A stretch of 64,000 nucleotides of DNA from Eucommia ulmoides (taxonomy: Eukaryota; Streptophyta; Magnoliopsida; Garryales; Eucommiaceae): assembly GCA_016647705.1 (NCBI GenBank), contig CM028326.1, positions 48,437,285 to 48,501,284 on the forward strand. The letters are read 5' to 3'. Positions 36,216 through 47,022 of this stretch are shown piece by piece (within the stretch, counting starts at the first letter, position 1; the number at the start of each line of letters is the position of its first letter). The translations under genes and the position numbers were made by a program. The notes beneath the pieces are model-generated. The model was not told where the DNA came from. It saw only the letters and a list, made by a program, of their open reading frames with translations, and did no database searches.

Positions 36216-36305
36216 CTACTGCCCATATCGAGGAATGTCGTCCCCATCACCATCATGGTGGGATGGATTGTGTGGTGTCTGCAAAAGGTGTGTCGAGAGT
36301 GCTGG

Positions 36306-37663
36306 TAATAGGTGGAATTTATCTATATATGTTCAAACCAATTTTGGTAGTTTTTGAGTGTTTTTGTTATGTTTTAATATGTTTTAATTCATTTTTATTT
36401 GTTTTTATGTAAATCAGGTGCTTGGGGTGAAAACAATTGAAAATCGAGTAAATCAGTAGGACGTAGGTAGAGAAACGATTGAAAAGTGAGCAACAAGACC
36501 AATTTCAGAAACTGCAGCGATGGCCTCCACTGTTGTAGCGGTGGCCTTTACTGCTGCAGCCATCGCTGCAGTGGTCAAATGTCATTGGTCTACTGACTTC
36601 TCATCACTACAACGGTGCTTCCCACCGCTGCAACGGTCAAATGTCAGTGGCAAAGATATTTTGGGATATTTTTGTGATATTTTGGATCCCATTTTATATC
36701 CCTTCTTAACCAACACTTGATGCACATTTTTGGGGACATTTTGGGAGCTCCAAGATCAACCAAGCAATAGGAGAACACAATTTGGAGAAGAGAAAATAAG
36801 ATTGGAGCAGTTTTTACGGATATGGAAGCGTCAATTCTTCATATTTGGCTACTCTCCCTTGTTTCTCTCTTTATTTCTTAGCTTTGGTTGGTTGTTTTGA
36901 TGATTTTTAGTTCATTTTTAGTTGAATATGTGGTTATGGTCATGAGCTAAACATATACTATTTAGGGGTTGATGTAGTTCATGAAAACGTCGTTTGAATA
37001 AATCTATGTTTTGTTAACGGTTGTTCATTTGTATTCGATTGTGTTTACCATTTTATTACTTACATTATATGCTTGTTATGATATATTGGTTGGTTTAAGA
37101 AATTGGAGTTTGACACTCTGGAGAGGTAACCCCTAATTCAGACAAGGGTTTAAACACAACGTGACGATCTAATGACTCGAGAGAGTATTAGAAAGTATGC
37201 AATCCATGAGGTTGGGGCGAGACTCATATGATCAGTTTCATTTAAATGCTAGATAGGGATATCGGTATTGACTTGAAGTCGCATATTCATTCACTTTACA
37301 CTTGGGAGAGGTAGAGAGTGAGTTTTCGATACCTAGATTGTTAGATAGTTTGAATATTGTTAATGTAAACTTGACTAAAACGAACATGTTTAAGTAAATG
37401 AAGTTAATACCTAGATAATATATTTCTATTAATGTCACATTAGTATTATAGTTTAAATAGTTATTATTTTAGTTTAGTTTTATTATTTCTATAAAAAAAA
37501 CATAAAATTGGATCGCCTAGATAAAATTAGGTTATGACAATCGCTGTACTTAACGACAATTTAATCCAATTCCTGTAGATATGACAATCCTTACTCTTCC
37601 CATTATATTAAAACTTGACCCGTACATTTGCAGTAAAAGTAGCGACGAATAATTTCGCTACCA
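36306..37663 (+). mobile_element. Solo LTR J, Athila-type, in ORF2 of D
   Basis: It starts TAATAGGTGGAATTTATC (TG mutated to TA) and ends ATTTCGCTACCA. Flanks are GCTGG (36301-36305) and ATTGG (37664-37668), differing by two transitions. ORF2 of D joins in frame across it (YPSMP to ALSTH). A TATA-like TTTATATC is at about 36693. It is the closest relative of D's own LTR here, with the same palindrome type. Confidence 0.8.
36515..36645. repeat. Palindrome cluster in solo LTR J (CGCTGCAGCG type)
   Basis: Copies include CTGCAGCGATGG, CACTGTTGTAGCGGTGG, CTGCTGCAGCCATCGCTGCAG, TCACTACAACGGTG and CACCGCTGCAACGG. They end about 50 bp upstream of the TATA-like sequence near 36693. Confidence 0.7.
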
Positions 37664-38785
37664 ATTGGCATTGACGGATAGCCGCTCATGTTATAGCCTA
37701 CTTGAACTCCGTAGTACCCGTGAGCTTGATACATCATATGATTGTACTGATACTGGTACATCCAAAATTCAGGGTTTTCATTCTGGATTTGATATTGTTC
37801 ATTCCGAATTGCGATGGCGTCTAGCCGAAGAACCTGAAGCTGTTCTCCCTGATACACTACTTGTTGGTGAAGGCTGTCCAATGTGATTTTCTGGAGGATG
37901 GGAGCCTCTGAACCTTGGGCCTCAGACAGACCTGCTTCTTCTTCATCCGTCCCCTCAACCTCGACACTCCATATTCTTCTCATTGCCGCGAAATCCATAT
38001 GTCTTTTGGGGAGGCACAAGCTGTCTCCAAAGATTACCACACTTGCCTTCCTAAATAGATCAGTGAGAAGAGATAGGAAGGGCATGTCAGTTTTTGTGTT
38101 CTAGATTGCATACTGGATGGCCGAATTGACGAGAAACCTGACGTTCAATGGCTTGCTAGTCTCAATAGCATATAGAATTAAGGCTCGGTCTTTCGTGACA
38201 TTCGTCAAATGAGACGTCGGGTGGAGGCGGGTGCATATGAAATGGAACCAAATCTTCATAAATTTGTGTAGTTACTTGGATGAAAAAATTACGAGATCAG
38301 GCAGCGTATGTAACCATTGAACATTACCAGAACAAAGGGTCCTAAGACCGTTTGTAGGTCTTCTTGCTCTATTTCTTCATCCGAGTCTTGTTTTGGTTCC
38401 GGAGCAATCAACTCCAGTAGCTCGTTTATTGTTTCCGCATCAAATTTCACTACTCGAGTCCGGACCCTGGTTCAGTGGTTCTCAGCTTCTACACAATTGG
38501 CAAAGAATTTAAGGACCAAAGCTATGTCACCTGGGCCCGATTGTTTACACAAACGTTGCCAACCTTGTTCCCTTATTACATTTGCAATCTTGGCCGGAAG
38601 CTCATCCAATTCATCAAAGTTGCACTCACTAATGCAATTACACCTGTGCTCAAACCGATTGAAACGTTGCTCCGCTCGTTTCGAAACGAATCGGCTTAAG
38701 TCATAATTCGAGGCGGGATTGCCGGATCGTGAACCGGATCCCTCACCCCTTTGACGTTTGGCGATGACTTTCTTCGGCATAGTTC

Positions 38786-39143
38786 CTATCAATTCAGCAC
38801 ACAAAAATTTGCCACCAAATCACAATGGCACATCACAAATCAACAAATTGAATCAAATCTTGAAGAACACCAACAATCCCCAATTTGCATACACCAATCT
38901 CAAGATTTCAACAAAAATTGCACAAACTTAGCAACAAATCTTGGATCTAACAAAAAAACCACCACTAAACAACTTGTTCTTCACCCAAAAAAAAAAACCC
39001 AAAACCACAATATCAAGAAAATCGCAATAGGGGTTCAAGGGTTCCACATCAACAATCCATTTTCACAACCAATCTTTTAATGAACATGCTAATCACAACA
39101 AGATTGCAACACACACGTGTAATTTAGTTTCAAAACAACTTAC
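38786..39143 (-). other. Predicted 358-nt leader intron before ORF2 of D
   Basis: On the minus strand the donor is TCAA/GTAAGTTG (39143) and the acceptor GAATTGATAG/GAACT (38786), five bases before the ORF2 ATG. The same arrangement and the same length, 358 nt, occur before ORF2 of N (45523-45880). This is inferred from sequence; there is no transcript evidence. Confidence 0.55.
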
Positions 39144-39403
39144 TTGATGAATTATTGAGCACCAAATGGTTGAAAATGGATGGAATCACCTATTTGAACT
39201 CTAACCCTAGAACCACGAATTTAGGGTTTGAAATTGGATTTTTGTGGTTGATTTGTGGTGGGGATTTTTGTTTTTGAGTATGGAATGATGGATTTTCAGG
39301 TTTGATTTTGGTTCAGGAGAAAAATTTAAAGAGTTTTGGAGGTTAGGGTTTGGGAATTTGTTTTTTCATGAAATGACACCCCTTTTATCTGAACATGGGC
39401 GCT

Positions 39404-39556
39404 ATCGCTGCAGCGATGACAGCCCAGTGGGATTTCTGTTGCTTCACCGCTACAGCGATGAGCTCCATCACTGCAACGATGGAACAATAGAATGCCTTTT
39501 GCTTATTGGTCGCTGCAGCGATCAATTCCACCACTACAGCAGTGGAGGCCTGCAAT
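39404..39556. repeat. Internal palindrome cluster of D upstream of ORF2 (CGCTGCAGCG type)
   Basis: Copies include ATCGCTGCAGCGAT (39404-39417), ACCGCTACAGCGATG, CATCACTGCAACGATGG, TCGCTGCAGCGATC and CCACTACAGCAGTGG. They match the motif in D's LTRs. The ORF2-proximal edge is 624 bp from the ORF2 start and 261 bp from the predicted donor. Confidence 0.75.
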
Positions 39557-39807
39557 TTTGTTTGGTTTCTCTTTATTTTTTCAAAAAGGACTACCAATAC
39601 TTTGCTTCCATTCCGCAATTTCATCACTTTCAAGATCATATAACTACCCCAAATGTCCGAACTCCTCAATGCACTCTCAAACTTGTTTTGAGACCATTTC
39701 AACCTCCAAAAAGAAACTATATCAAAAATTGACAAAAATCCCACGGGTTGTATATCAAAAAGTGCGCTTGATTTACTGTCCCTAACTGGACTTAGTAAAC
39801 TTCTACA

Positions 39808-39908
39808 TCAATCATCAACGAGGAAGATACTCTCCACAACTCGTTCTTCATTTCCAAAATAGTACTTGATTCTCTCCCCATTGACTCAGAAAATTCGTTC
39901 ATCGTCAC
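39808..39908 (-). pseudogene. C-terminal end of integrase of element D
   Basis: After M is removed, ELEGD (53092) continues into DDERIF-stop-VNGERIKYY and ends VESIFLVDD-stop at 39808. This short piece is the tail of the integrase polyprotein. Confidence 0.7.
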
Positions 39909-41526
39909 TGATAGGTGTAAATTACTTATCTATTTCCAAACCGAACTTGTTAGTTTTCGAGTATGTTTAGTATATTTTAGTACGTTTTAATTCGTTCATA
40001 TTATTTTTGTATTAAATTAGGTGTTTGAGTTGAAAAAGTATGAAAACGGAGCATTAACGATTAGATCGAACCAAGAATGGTTGAAGAACGGTGGAAAAAC
40101 AAGTAAGGAGACAATATTCTGAAAAAAGCCCCACCACCATGGTGGTGAAAATGCAGAGAAGGGCCTATAGATGTTGTAAACTCACCGCCTAGGCGGTAAA
40201 ACTGCAGGATGGTCCCTGAATCCACCACCTCCTCCACCGCTATGGCGATTATTGAACCGACATACCCACCGCCTAAGTGGTGAATCCCACCACCTAGGCA
40301 GTCACCTCTATACAGACATAAGATATTTTGTGATATTTTGAGCCCGATAAATACCCTTCCCTATTTCTTTCTTCCATTTTTATCACCCCCTAAGCCCCTT
40401 AGAACATATTTAGGGTGAGTTTAAGAGATTTTTGAGGGAGAACTTACAACCCGAGGAAAAAGAAGAAGGAACAAGTGATCATTCAATGGTTTTAGCGCCA
40501 AATCTTCGGATATCGGCTAAGTTATTTCATTTCTTTTCTTTGTTTTCTTCATTTCGATAGTTGTTGGGCATGTTTAGTCCATTTTAAATTGTATATATAG
40601 TTATGGCCATTGGCTAAACGTAGGTTGTTTAGGAATTAACATGGTATTTATAAATATGTTGTTTGATTGAGTTTATGTCTCGTTAGCGATTGTTCTTCGT
40701 TATTTTGATTGTGATATCATATTGTTTGTTTATTATGCTTAGATGGATATATCAAGAATTTGGGGTTTGACACTCAAGAGAGGTAACCCTAGATTCGGAC
40801 TAGGGTAAACAACACGACGATCCAATAACCCGGGAGGGGTTGGATTGTGGGCAATCGATGACGTTGGGGCAAGACTCACATGACTTAGGGTCGTTAAGAC
40901 GGTGATGGGGACTTCTTCGTTGACACAAAATTATATATTCCCCTATCTTATACCTGGGAGAGATGGCGGGGGAGTTTTCGAACTGAGGTTATCGATAGGG
41001 TAAACACAACGCGACGATCCAATAACCCAGGAGGGAGTTGGATTGTATGCAATCAATGACATTGGGGTGAGACTCACATAACCTAGGGTCGTTAAGATGT
41101 TGAGAAGGACTTCTTCGTTGACACGTAGTCGCGTATTCCCTCGTCTTACACTCGGGAGAGGTGGCTGGGGAGTTTACGAACTAAGATTATCGGATAAGTC
41201 GAACGCCGTTAACGTGAACTAAAACGAGATCGAAATATATTCGTAAATGAAGTTAATCCCTAGACAATATATTCCCTTAAAACTATCTCAATATAATATT
41301 AGTATAGTTAATTTAGTTAGTTTAATTAAATTAGTATCAACATTTAATTTTATTCAATTTATTTTTGCCTAGATAAAATTAGGTTATGATAATCACGGTA
41401 ATTGATAATAATCACCATCAATCCCTGTGGACATGATAACCCTAATTCTCCCGACTTATACTAAAACTTGACCCTATATAATTGCGAGTCAAATCAACCA
41501 GCGGGCAAATGAATTCTCCCCGGTCA
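39909..41526 (+). repeat. 5' LTR of element M (K)
   Basis: It starts TGATAGGTGTAAATTAC and ends TCTCCCCGGTCA before the PBS. It contains an internal tandem duplication of about 197 bp (marker CGACGATCC at 40815 and 41012). A TATA-like GATAAATAC lies at 40346, about 40 bp after the palindrome cluster. The last about 45 bp differ from the 3' LTR far more than the rest does. Confidence 0.85.
40130..40310. repeat. Palindrome cluster in 5' LTR of M (CCTAGG type)
   Basis: Examples are CACCACCATGGTGGTG, CACCGCCTAGGCGGT, CACCGCCTAAGTGGTG and CACCACCTAGGCAGT. Several units are followed by A-rich spacers ending in GCAG. Confidence 0.7.
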
Positions 41527-41533
41527 AGTTTTT

Positions 41534-41551
41534 TGGCGCCGTTACTGGGGA
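41534..41551 (+). other. Primer-binding site of element M
   Basis: TGGCGCCGTTACTGGGGA, the tRNA-Asp-complementary form typical of Athila, starts seven bases after the LTR. D has the equivalent at about 61305-61325 (minus) and N at 44405-44422 with TGGTGCCGTTGCTGGGGA. Confidence 0.85.
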
Positions 41552-41842
41552 TTGTGTTTATTTTTGGTTATTATTGATATTGTGAGTAAATGACCAAATT
41601 TTACTTTAGGCATTCATTTTGTTTATAACTTTTTCATTTGTAGTTTTTGTTTTTGTTTTCCTGCAGGGTGCTTGAAGATGTTAGATCGACAGGTACTCTT
41701 ACGTTTCCTTCAACATGATTCTGAGCCATATTACTGTGCTTGGGATCGTTAAAAGGATTTGCTACTCTAGTTTCCAAATCACGGATTCTCGAGGGAGTCT
41801 CAACTACTGAACTTCCTCAATGGGTTACAAGTTGCAACAAAA

Positions 41843-42355
41843 ATGTGGGTTGAAAGAGAAAACGATACCACCTCTTTCGACCAACTAACCACAGACGAAG
41901 CCTATTGGATGTTGGAAGACATGGAGGCCTTTGATTATCAGAGTTTTAATTCTACGGTGCTGTGGATTGATTCTCTGGACCAATACGTTGAGTCTTCTCC
42001 CGGCCTGGAGGAAATACTCACTGATTTTATTGAGAAAACTCAGACGTTTTGGAGGCAGATGAATGACCGGCTAAATAAGCACGAGGATTGTCTCGACAAC
42101 ATTGAGATGATTTTTACTAAAATCGATGCGATCGTAATGTCTCTTCAAACGCAAATCAATCAGCTAATCTACTTGATTGAGGCCGAGTTAGATATAGTGG
42201 CACCTGGAGATTCACAAGCCACATTCAGTGAAAGTCACTGTGTGGAGCCAGAGACAAACGGGAGGTACTTGAGTGAGATCGATGGAGATTCACACATTAA
42301 TTGTTGTGAATTTTCACCGTTCAAATTCCAACTGGTGACGCCACCATCGATCTAG
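41843..42355 (+). CDS. gag-remnant ORF of element M (170 residues)
   Basis: The open frame starts MWVERENDTTSFDQL. Residues from LEEILTDFIEKTQTFWRQ to NDRLNKHEDCLDNIE align with LEDMLGSFMKETQSIMRE and QLNKHETRLDNIK of D's gag, so this is the C-terminal coiled-coil part of Athila gag. The N-terminal 80 residues are not clearly gag. No zinc knuckle is seen. It may be a decayed fragment or a short Gag-like protein of a non-autonomous family. Upstream 41700-41842 has no ATG in a better frame. Confidence 0.65.
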   Translation: MWVERENDTTSFDQLTTDEAYWMLEDMEAFDYQSFNSTVLWIDSLDQYVESSPGLEEILTDFIEKTQTFWRQMNDRLNKHEDCLDNIEMIFTKIDAIVMSLQTQINQLIYLIEAELDIVAPGDSQATFSESHCVEPETNGRYLSEIDGDSHINCCEFSPFKFQLVTPPSI

Positions 42356-42915
42356 GACGATCATGTTTATAAGGATTCGATGTAGTTCACTTATTCCTCT
42401 CTACCGCTAGCAACGTTCTTCCATGCCTACCAAGTACATGAGCCGGTGGAGCATCCTGTTGAAGGCTCAATCTATACATTGCCACATCTTGCCAGTCTTA
42501 AGGGTGTACTGAACCAAGACCCGTATGTGGTGTTGTACAACACTTACTACGGGCAAAAGTCACAATTTGAAGAGCACTTCGGCATGTCGGATTGACGACC
42601 TTAAACCAAGCTCTTATTGGGAGGCAACCCAAGGAAAAATAAGTTAGATCCATCTCCGCCACTTTGAGTCAGAGGCGAGATTCTCTCGCTTTCCAAGTAC
42701 ATGTTTTCAACCCCCTTATCTTCATTTTCATGCTATATTCTGTCTATTGGGATCGTTGATGGGTTGTTTTGAACATCACCTATTTTAAGTTGGTGGTGAT
42801 ATGTTAGTTATGTTTTATTATTTTCTATGTATGCATGCTTGTTTAGGATTAGTTTGTTAAGTTTAGTTGTTGTGAATGTGCTGAGTTTTGACGTCATCTG
42901 GGCTATTACCAAAGG
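42356..42915 (+). other. Pol-tail remnant and start of 3' region of M
   Basis: 42590-42640 contains the block ATTGGGAGGCAACCCAA seen at the end of Athila pol regions. After it the sequence is non-coding and matches D's 3' region (GTGCTGAGTTTTGACG, CTGGGCTATTACC) up to the N insertion. Confidence 0.6.
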
Positions 42916-42920
42916 ATGAG

Positions 42921-44399
42921 TGATAGGTGTAAAATACTTATATATTTTGAAATCGAATTTGTTAGTTTTCAAGCGTGTTAGTTATATTTAATTTCGTTTT
43001 AGTTTGTTTTAGTGTAAAACAGGTGAAGGGATGTTAATGAGCGATAAACAAATGAAAACGGTGGAGAAACGGTGAACAAAACATGAAGAACTGGGTTTCG
43101 ATGCATGAAGACCACCGCCTAGGCGGAAATTCCACCGTCTAGGCGGCAAAGAGGCAGAAAGTTGGAGTGCTAAAGTGCTGAACCACCACCTAGGCGAGAA
43201 AACGTCATAATGTTGTGCCAGCAGCCACCGCCTAGGCGGAGAAACCACCGCCTAGGTGAAGATCCGATAGAAGCTTAACCGACTCAACCACCTCCTAGGT
43301 GTTGAACCACCGCTTAGGAGGTGACACTCTGTGCAGAAATATCTCTTTTTAGATATTTTGAAGATATTTCCCAAACCTTGCTTTTTAACCCCTTTCTCTC
43401 CCAATTGAAAAAGAAAACGAATCATGTTTTGAGAGATCCTTCCACCTTAGTTAAGATTTGATAATTTAGGAAGTAGATTAGATTAGTTTTAGGAAGTATT
43501 CTTGCCCAATTCTTGAAGAGCTAGAAGAGGAAATTCATCAATGGAAAAGAGGAAGCTCGGGAGGATTGTTCTTTGGCGAAAGTGGACTACTCCACTTTGA
43601 GATTTGATTTTTCTTCCCTTGTTTCCATCTTTATACTTAATGTTTATTATTGATGTTGATGATATCCTCTTGATTTATATTGTAATGGCTAAGATCATGT
43701 TAGTTTTAATTAGAGATTAGTTAGGGTTAGATGTAATTCATGTAAATACTCGTTTGGTTTAATACATGTTTCTTTAACGGTTGTTGCTTTTAAATTCGAT
43801 TGTGTTTATCATTTGATGACGATCTTAGTATGCTTGTAATGGTATTAGGGTTGGATTTGAGAATCTAGGGTTTGACACTTAGAAGAGGTAACCCTGGATT
43901 CGGGCTAGGATAAACACATCGTTATGATCTAACGACCCGGGAGGGCGTTAGTTAGTGTGCAATCGATGACGTTGGGTCAAGACTCACGCGGCCTAGAATC
44001 GTTAAGACATTGAGGGGGACCTCTTCACTGACACGAAGTCGCGTATACCCCAGTCTTACACTCGGAAAAGGTGGCGGAGGAGTTTACGAATCGAGATTAT
44101 CGGGTACCTAAACTCCGTTATTGTTAACTAAATGAAATCAAACATGTATTAAATGAACGAAATCAATCCCTAGTTAATCAACTTAGTTAGGATTAACCCA
44201 CTAATTGTAGTTTAGCTTAGTTTAATTTTAAATAATTTCTTTAATCGTCAGGATAACATGAGACTACGTAAATTGTGGTATTCAATTATTCATACTTTTC
44301 TTTGTGGGAACGATATCCGATCTTCAAAGATCCACTATATTAAAACTTAGACCTCGTATACTTGCGAGAGTAAGTAGCGGTGTATTTTACGCCCTACCA
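42921..44399 (+). repeat. 5' LTR of element N
   Basis: It starts TGATAGGTGTAAAATAC and ends TTTTACGCCCTACCA. A TATA-like CTTTTTAACCCC lies at 43381, about 55 bp after the palindrome cluster, followed by a CT-rich run. It has a single copy of the GATCTAACGACCCGGGAGG block that is duplicated in M. Confidence 0.9.
43115..43330. repeat. Palindrome cluster in 5' LTR of N (CCTAGG type)
   Basis: Seven degenerate copies, for example ACCACCGCCTAGGCGGAAA, CCACCGTCTAGGCGGC, CCACCACCTAGGCGAG and CCACCGCTTAGGAGGTG. Confidence 0.75.
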
Positions 44400-44538
44400 A
44401 GTTTTTGGTGCCGTTGCTGGGGAATTGTGTGAATTTTAAGTTGATATTGCGACTAAGTGGTCGATTGTTAATTCTGACATTTATTTTGATTTGTTTTTAA
44501 TTTTAATTTTTGTTTTATTGTGTTAATGTGATCAAGCC

Positions 44539-44733
44539 GTGCGACAAACAATGAAAAAGATTGGAATTCTTAATTCTCAATCCCGAGATCGAGCTTATAT
44601 TACAAATGATAAGGACAGAGAGATGACGCCGACTTCAATTCATGATCTTGATCCAACTGAACATTTGAGCCCAAATTCCTTGTCTATGGGGAATTTTGGT
44701 GAGAAATACTTAGTAACACGAAAGTCCAGCTAG
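44539..44733 (+). pseudogene. Protease-region remnant ORF of N (64 residues)
   Basis: Residues LDPTEHLSPNSLSMGNFGEK correspond to RDPLEHTLINSLSMGDFGEK just after the protease of D (about 58760). The following bases (CCAGCTAGGGACGGTAAAGC) match the sequence after D's integrase stop. So the deletion joining protease to the post-integrase spacer lies near 44715. Confidence 0.7.
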
Positions 44734-44992
44734 GGACGGTAAAGCAAGTACTATATTTATTTATGAAATGAAACTCAGGGTATCAAATTACCTGATTTTT
44801 GTTACTATTTATTTGATTATTTATTCTTTTTGGAAGCCAGCATGGCTTCGGAACGTGTTCGGAAGTGAATTTAGGAGTGTGGACGTTTGGGGAAGTGTTT
44901 CACGGTTAAACACGTTGAACAAGCGAAGTGGAAACGTACGGGGTAGAGCCGTATTTTGAAAATTTGAGAAAAACATAAAGAAGGAGCTGCAG

Positions 44993-45257
44993 GCCTACCG
45001 CCTAGGCGGTAAAATTACAGGTTGTGTGTTTTTCAACAAAACGGCCCATCGCCTAAGCAGTGAATCCACCACTTAGGTGGTCAAATTCCAGAATGCAACA
45101 AATTTTGAAAACACGCTCCATCGCCTAGGCGGATTAACATCAGAACAATGTGATTTTCACACTGACGTTCACTCGCCTAGGCAGAGAAACTACCGCCTAG
45201 GCGAATAAACGTTAGAAATGTTTTTTTTTAAAAAGGGGTCCACCGCCTAGGCGGTGG
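44993..45257. repeat. Internal palindrome cluster of N upstream of ORF2 (CCTAGG type)
   Basis: Copies include TACCGCCTAGGCGGTA, CATCGCCTAAGCAGTG, CACCACTTAGGTGGT, CATCGCCTAGGCGGA, TACCGCCTAGGCGAA and the full CCACCGCCTAGGCGGTGG at 45240-45257. The last is 627 bp before the ORF2 start and 266 bp before the predicted donor. The motif is the same as in N's LTRs and different from D's. Confidence 0.75.
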
Positions 45258-45522
45258 ACCTTCTGTAGTTAAAACAAGCCCGTTCCTTCAAAATTGATAT
45301 CGCAAGGCTCCTTCCCCAAAACCTCCACCTTCTCTCTAAAACCTCACTTCCAAAGCATTCCAATACTCAAAAATCATCCTTCCATTACCAAAATAAGTCA
45401 TTTCCATCATGAATCAACCACCAAGAATCAGATCTCCACCCCTATTTCCAAAATTTTAGGGTTTTTGCGTGAACGGTGCGTTTTCTTCATTCTCTTTCGA
45501 TTGGACCATAAATTCTCAACAA

Positions 45523-45880
45523 GTAAGTTTCTCTTACCTTACATTAAGTCTAGTTGTTGAAATTATTGGTTGGTTTGCATGATTATGTTAAAAACATCAT
45601 TGGATTTTGAAGTTTTGCCCAAAACCTATTAACCCTATTTTCGCAATTTCAAAGTTCTTTGGGTTTTTGGTTTGATTCTTGGTGATGAGCATGTTTAAAT
45701 GGATTGGTTAAGTATGTGAACTAAGATAGTATGTCACATTTGTGAAATTTGGTTGAAAAGTTCAAATAGGTGTTTGTTTTGAGATGTATGTATTCTTGAC
45801 AAAGTGATTTGGGAGGTTTATGTTTTTCAATTGTTCATATATGATGAGGTTGTCTTGGTTTTTGTGAGTGTGATTGTTAG
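45523..45880 (+). other. Predicted 358-nt leader intron before ORF2 of N
   Basis: Donor ACAA/GTAAGTTT and acceptor TGATTGTTAG/GAA lie three bases before the ORF2 ATG. The first exon side is CT-rich and leader-like. The position and length equal those predicted for D. Confidence 0.55.
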
Positions 45881-45883
45881 GAA

Positions 45884-47022
45884 ATGCCGAAGAGGGTAGC
45901 TAAGAAGAGGGCGAGAGGAGAAGGGTCAAGTTCGCAACCCGGGGTGCCGACCGAAGTTGACTATGATGCCAACCGTTTTGTGTTAAAACAAGTGGATGAG
46001 CATTTCAAAGACCACGAAACCTTTCGAACATGTATACGCCAATGTGGTTTCGGTCCGATAGAGGATCTCCCGGCGGAATTTCAACAAGAAATTCGAAGCC
46101 ACCAATAGGAGCAATTCTATAAATCGCCACCCCCGGGCAAGGTAGCTTTGGTCAAGGAATTTTACGCTAACGCTACAGACGCCCTAGACTACCAAACAAG
46201 AGTTCAAAATCGATCGATCATCTTCAGTCCTGATTTTATCAATGATCTCTTTGGACTATCGGCACCGAGGTCCACTGGAAGCCAAGAACCAACTTTGAAT
46301 AGGGTCATTACAAAGATCACATCCGGTGAAGTCAAGTGGAAACACCAGGGACCGAATGTCGCTACCTTCTTGGTGAAATACCTAAATCCAATTCCAAAAA
46401 TCTGGCACCATTTCCTTTGTAGAAGCCTCCTACCGACGTCGTCACATCTTTCAAACGTCTCAAAGGACAAGGCCTTTTTGATCTACAAAATTCAAACCGG
46501 AGAAGCAATCAACGTTGGATTCCTGATCTACTCATCGATCATACATACTGCGAAATCGGTAAAGGGTGGGCTCCTATTTCCATCACTTTTGACCCACATT
46601 TTTCGACTAGCAGGAGTGACGGTATCTGGGGAAAACCTGTGCCACCCTATAATTCCACTAGATCTAGCAAAGATAAACTATTTGTGGAAGACTGGGGCGC
46701 AAGAGACAGCCGAGCCCGAGCCTGAGGAAGGGGAGAGACAACCGACGAGACGGAGGGACCTTCTGAAGCCCGAAATGAAAACTCCCAGGAGAGGGTATAT
46801 AATAAGCTTCAGATCATCCTCCAAAACCAATACGAGATCAGTTATTTCCTAGACCAATATTCGAGACAGCAAGATCAAGTCCAACAGATGATTTACGAAG
46901 GCCTTGGCCTTGAGATGCGCGATTACCCTCTGATGCCATCCGTGCCGCCACATCTGCTAAAGAAACCACACTCTCCTTTCCAATGAGATGACGTTGATGA
47001 CTCCTCGTCAGGTGAACAGTAG
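45884..47022 (+). pseudogene. ORF2 (envelope-position ORF) of element N, nearly intact
   Basis: It starts MPKRVAKKRARGEGSSSQ and reads RFVLKQVDEHFKDHETFR. A single in-frame TAG (46106-46108) stands where D has TGG (Trp). It then continues PPPGKVALVKEFYANATDA, SIIFSPDFINDLFGLS, SSHLSNVSKDKAFLIYKIQT and LLFPSLLTHIFRLAGVTV to an acidic EPEPEEGE stretch. Near 46740 the frame shifts; the other frame gives QQMIYEGLGLEMRDYPLMP and ends near DDSSSGEQ-stop. The domain resembles the plant transposon protein family found in Athila ORF2. No transmembrane segment is evident. It is the only substantial coding sequence in N. Confidence 0.82.

Larger units (their letters stand above)
36216..38780 (-). pseudogene. 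ORF2 (envelope-position ORF) of element D, interrupted by solo LTR J
   Basis: It starts MPKKVIAKRQRGEGSGSR at 38780 and reads FVSKRAEQRFNRFEHRCN, then (other frame) LHPTSHLTNVTKDRALILY and PFLSLLTDLFRKASV, an acidic EVEGTDEEEAGLSEAQ, a Tyr/Gln-rich stretch and YPSMP. After J it resumes at 36305 with LSTHLLQTPHNPSHHDGDG and ends DIPRYGQ-stop. The matching ORF in N (45884-47022) shares this order. Known: Athila elements carry an ORF after integrase, long discussed as envelope-like; this one has the plant-transposon-protein type domain and no visible signal peptide or membrane span. A leader intron is predicted at 38786-39143. Confidence 0.8.

Noticed and set aside
36520-36720. Ala/Val-rich 66-residue ORF
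   Set aside because: It is a translation of the palindrome cluster in LTR J.
43009-43248. Arg/Trp-rich 79-residue minus-strand ORF
   Set aside because: It is a translation of the CCTAGG palindrome cluster in N's 5' LTR; a similar shadow occurs at 51626-52061.
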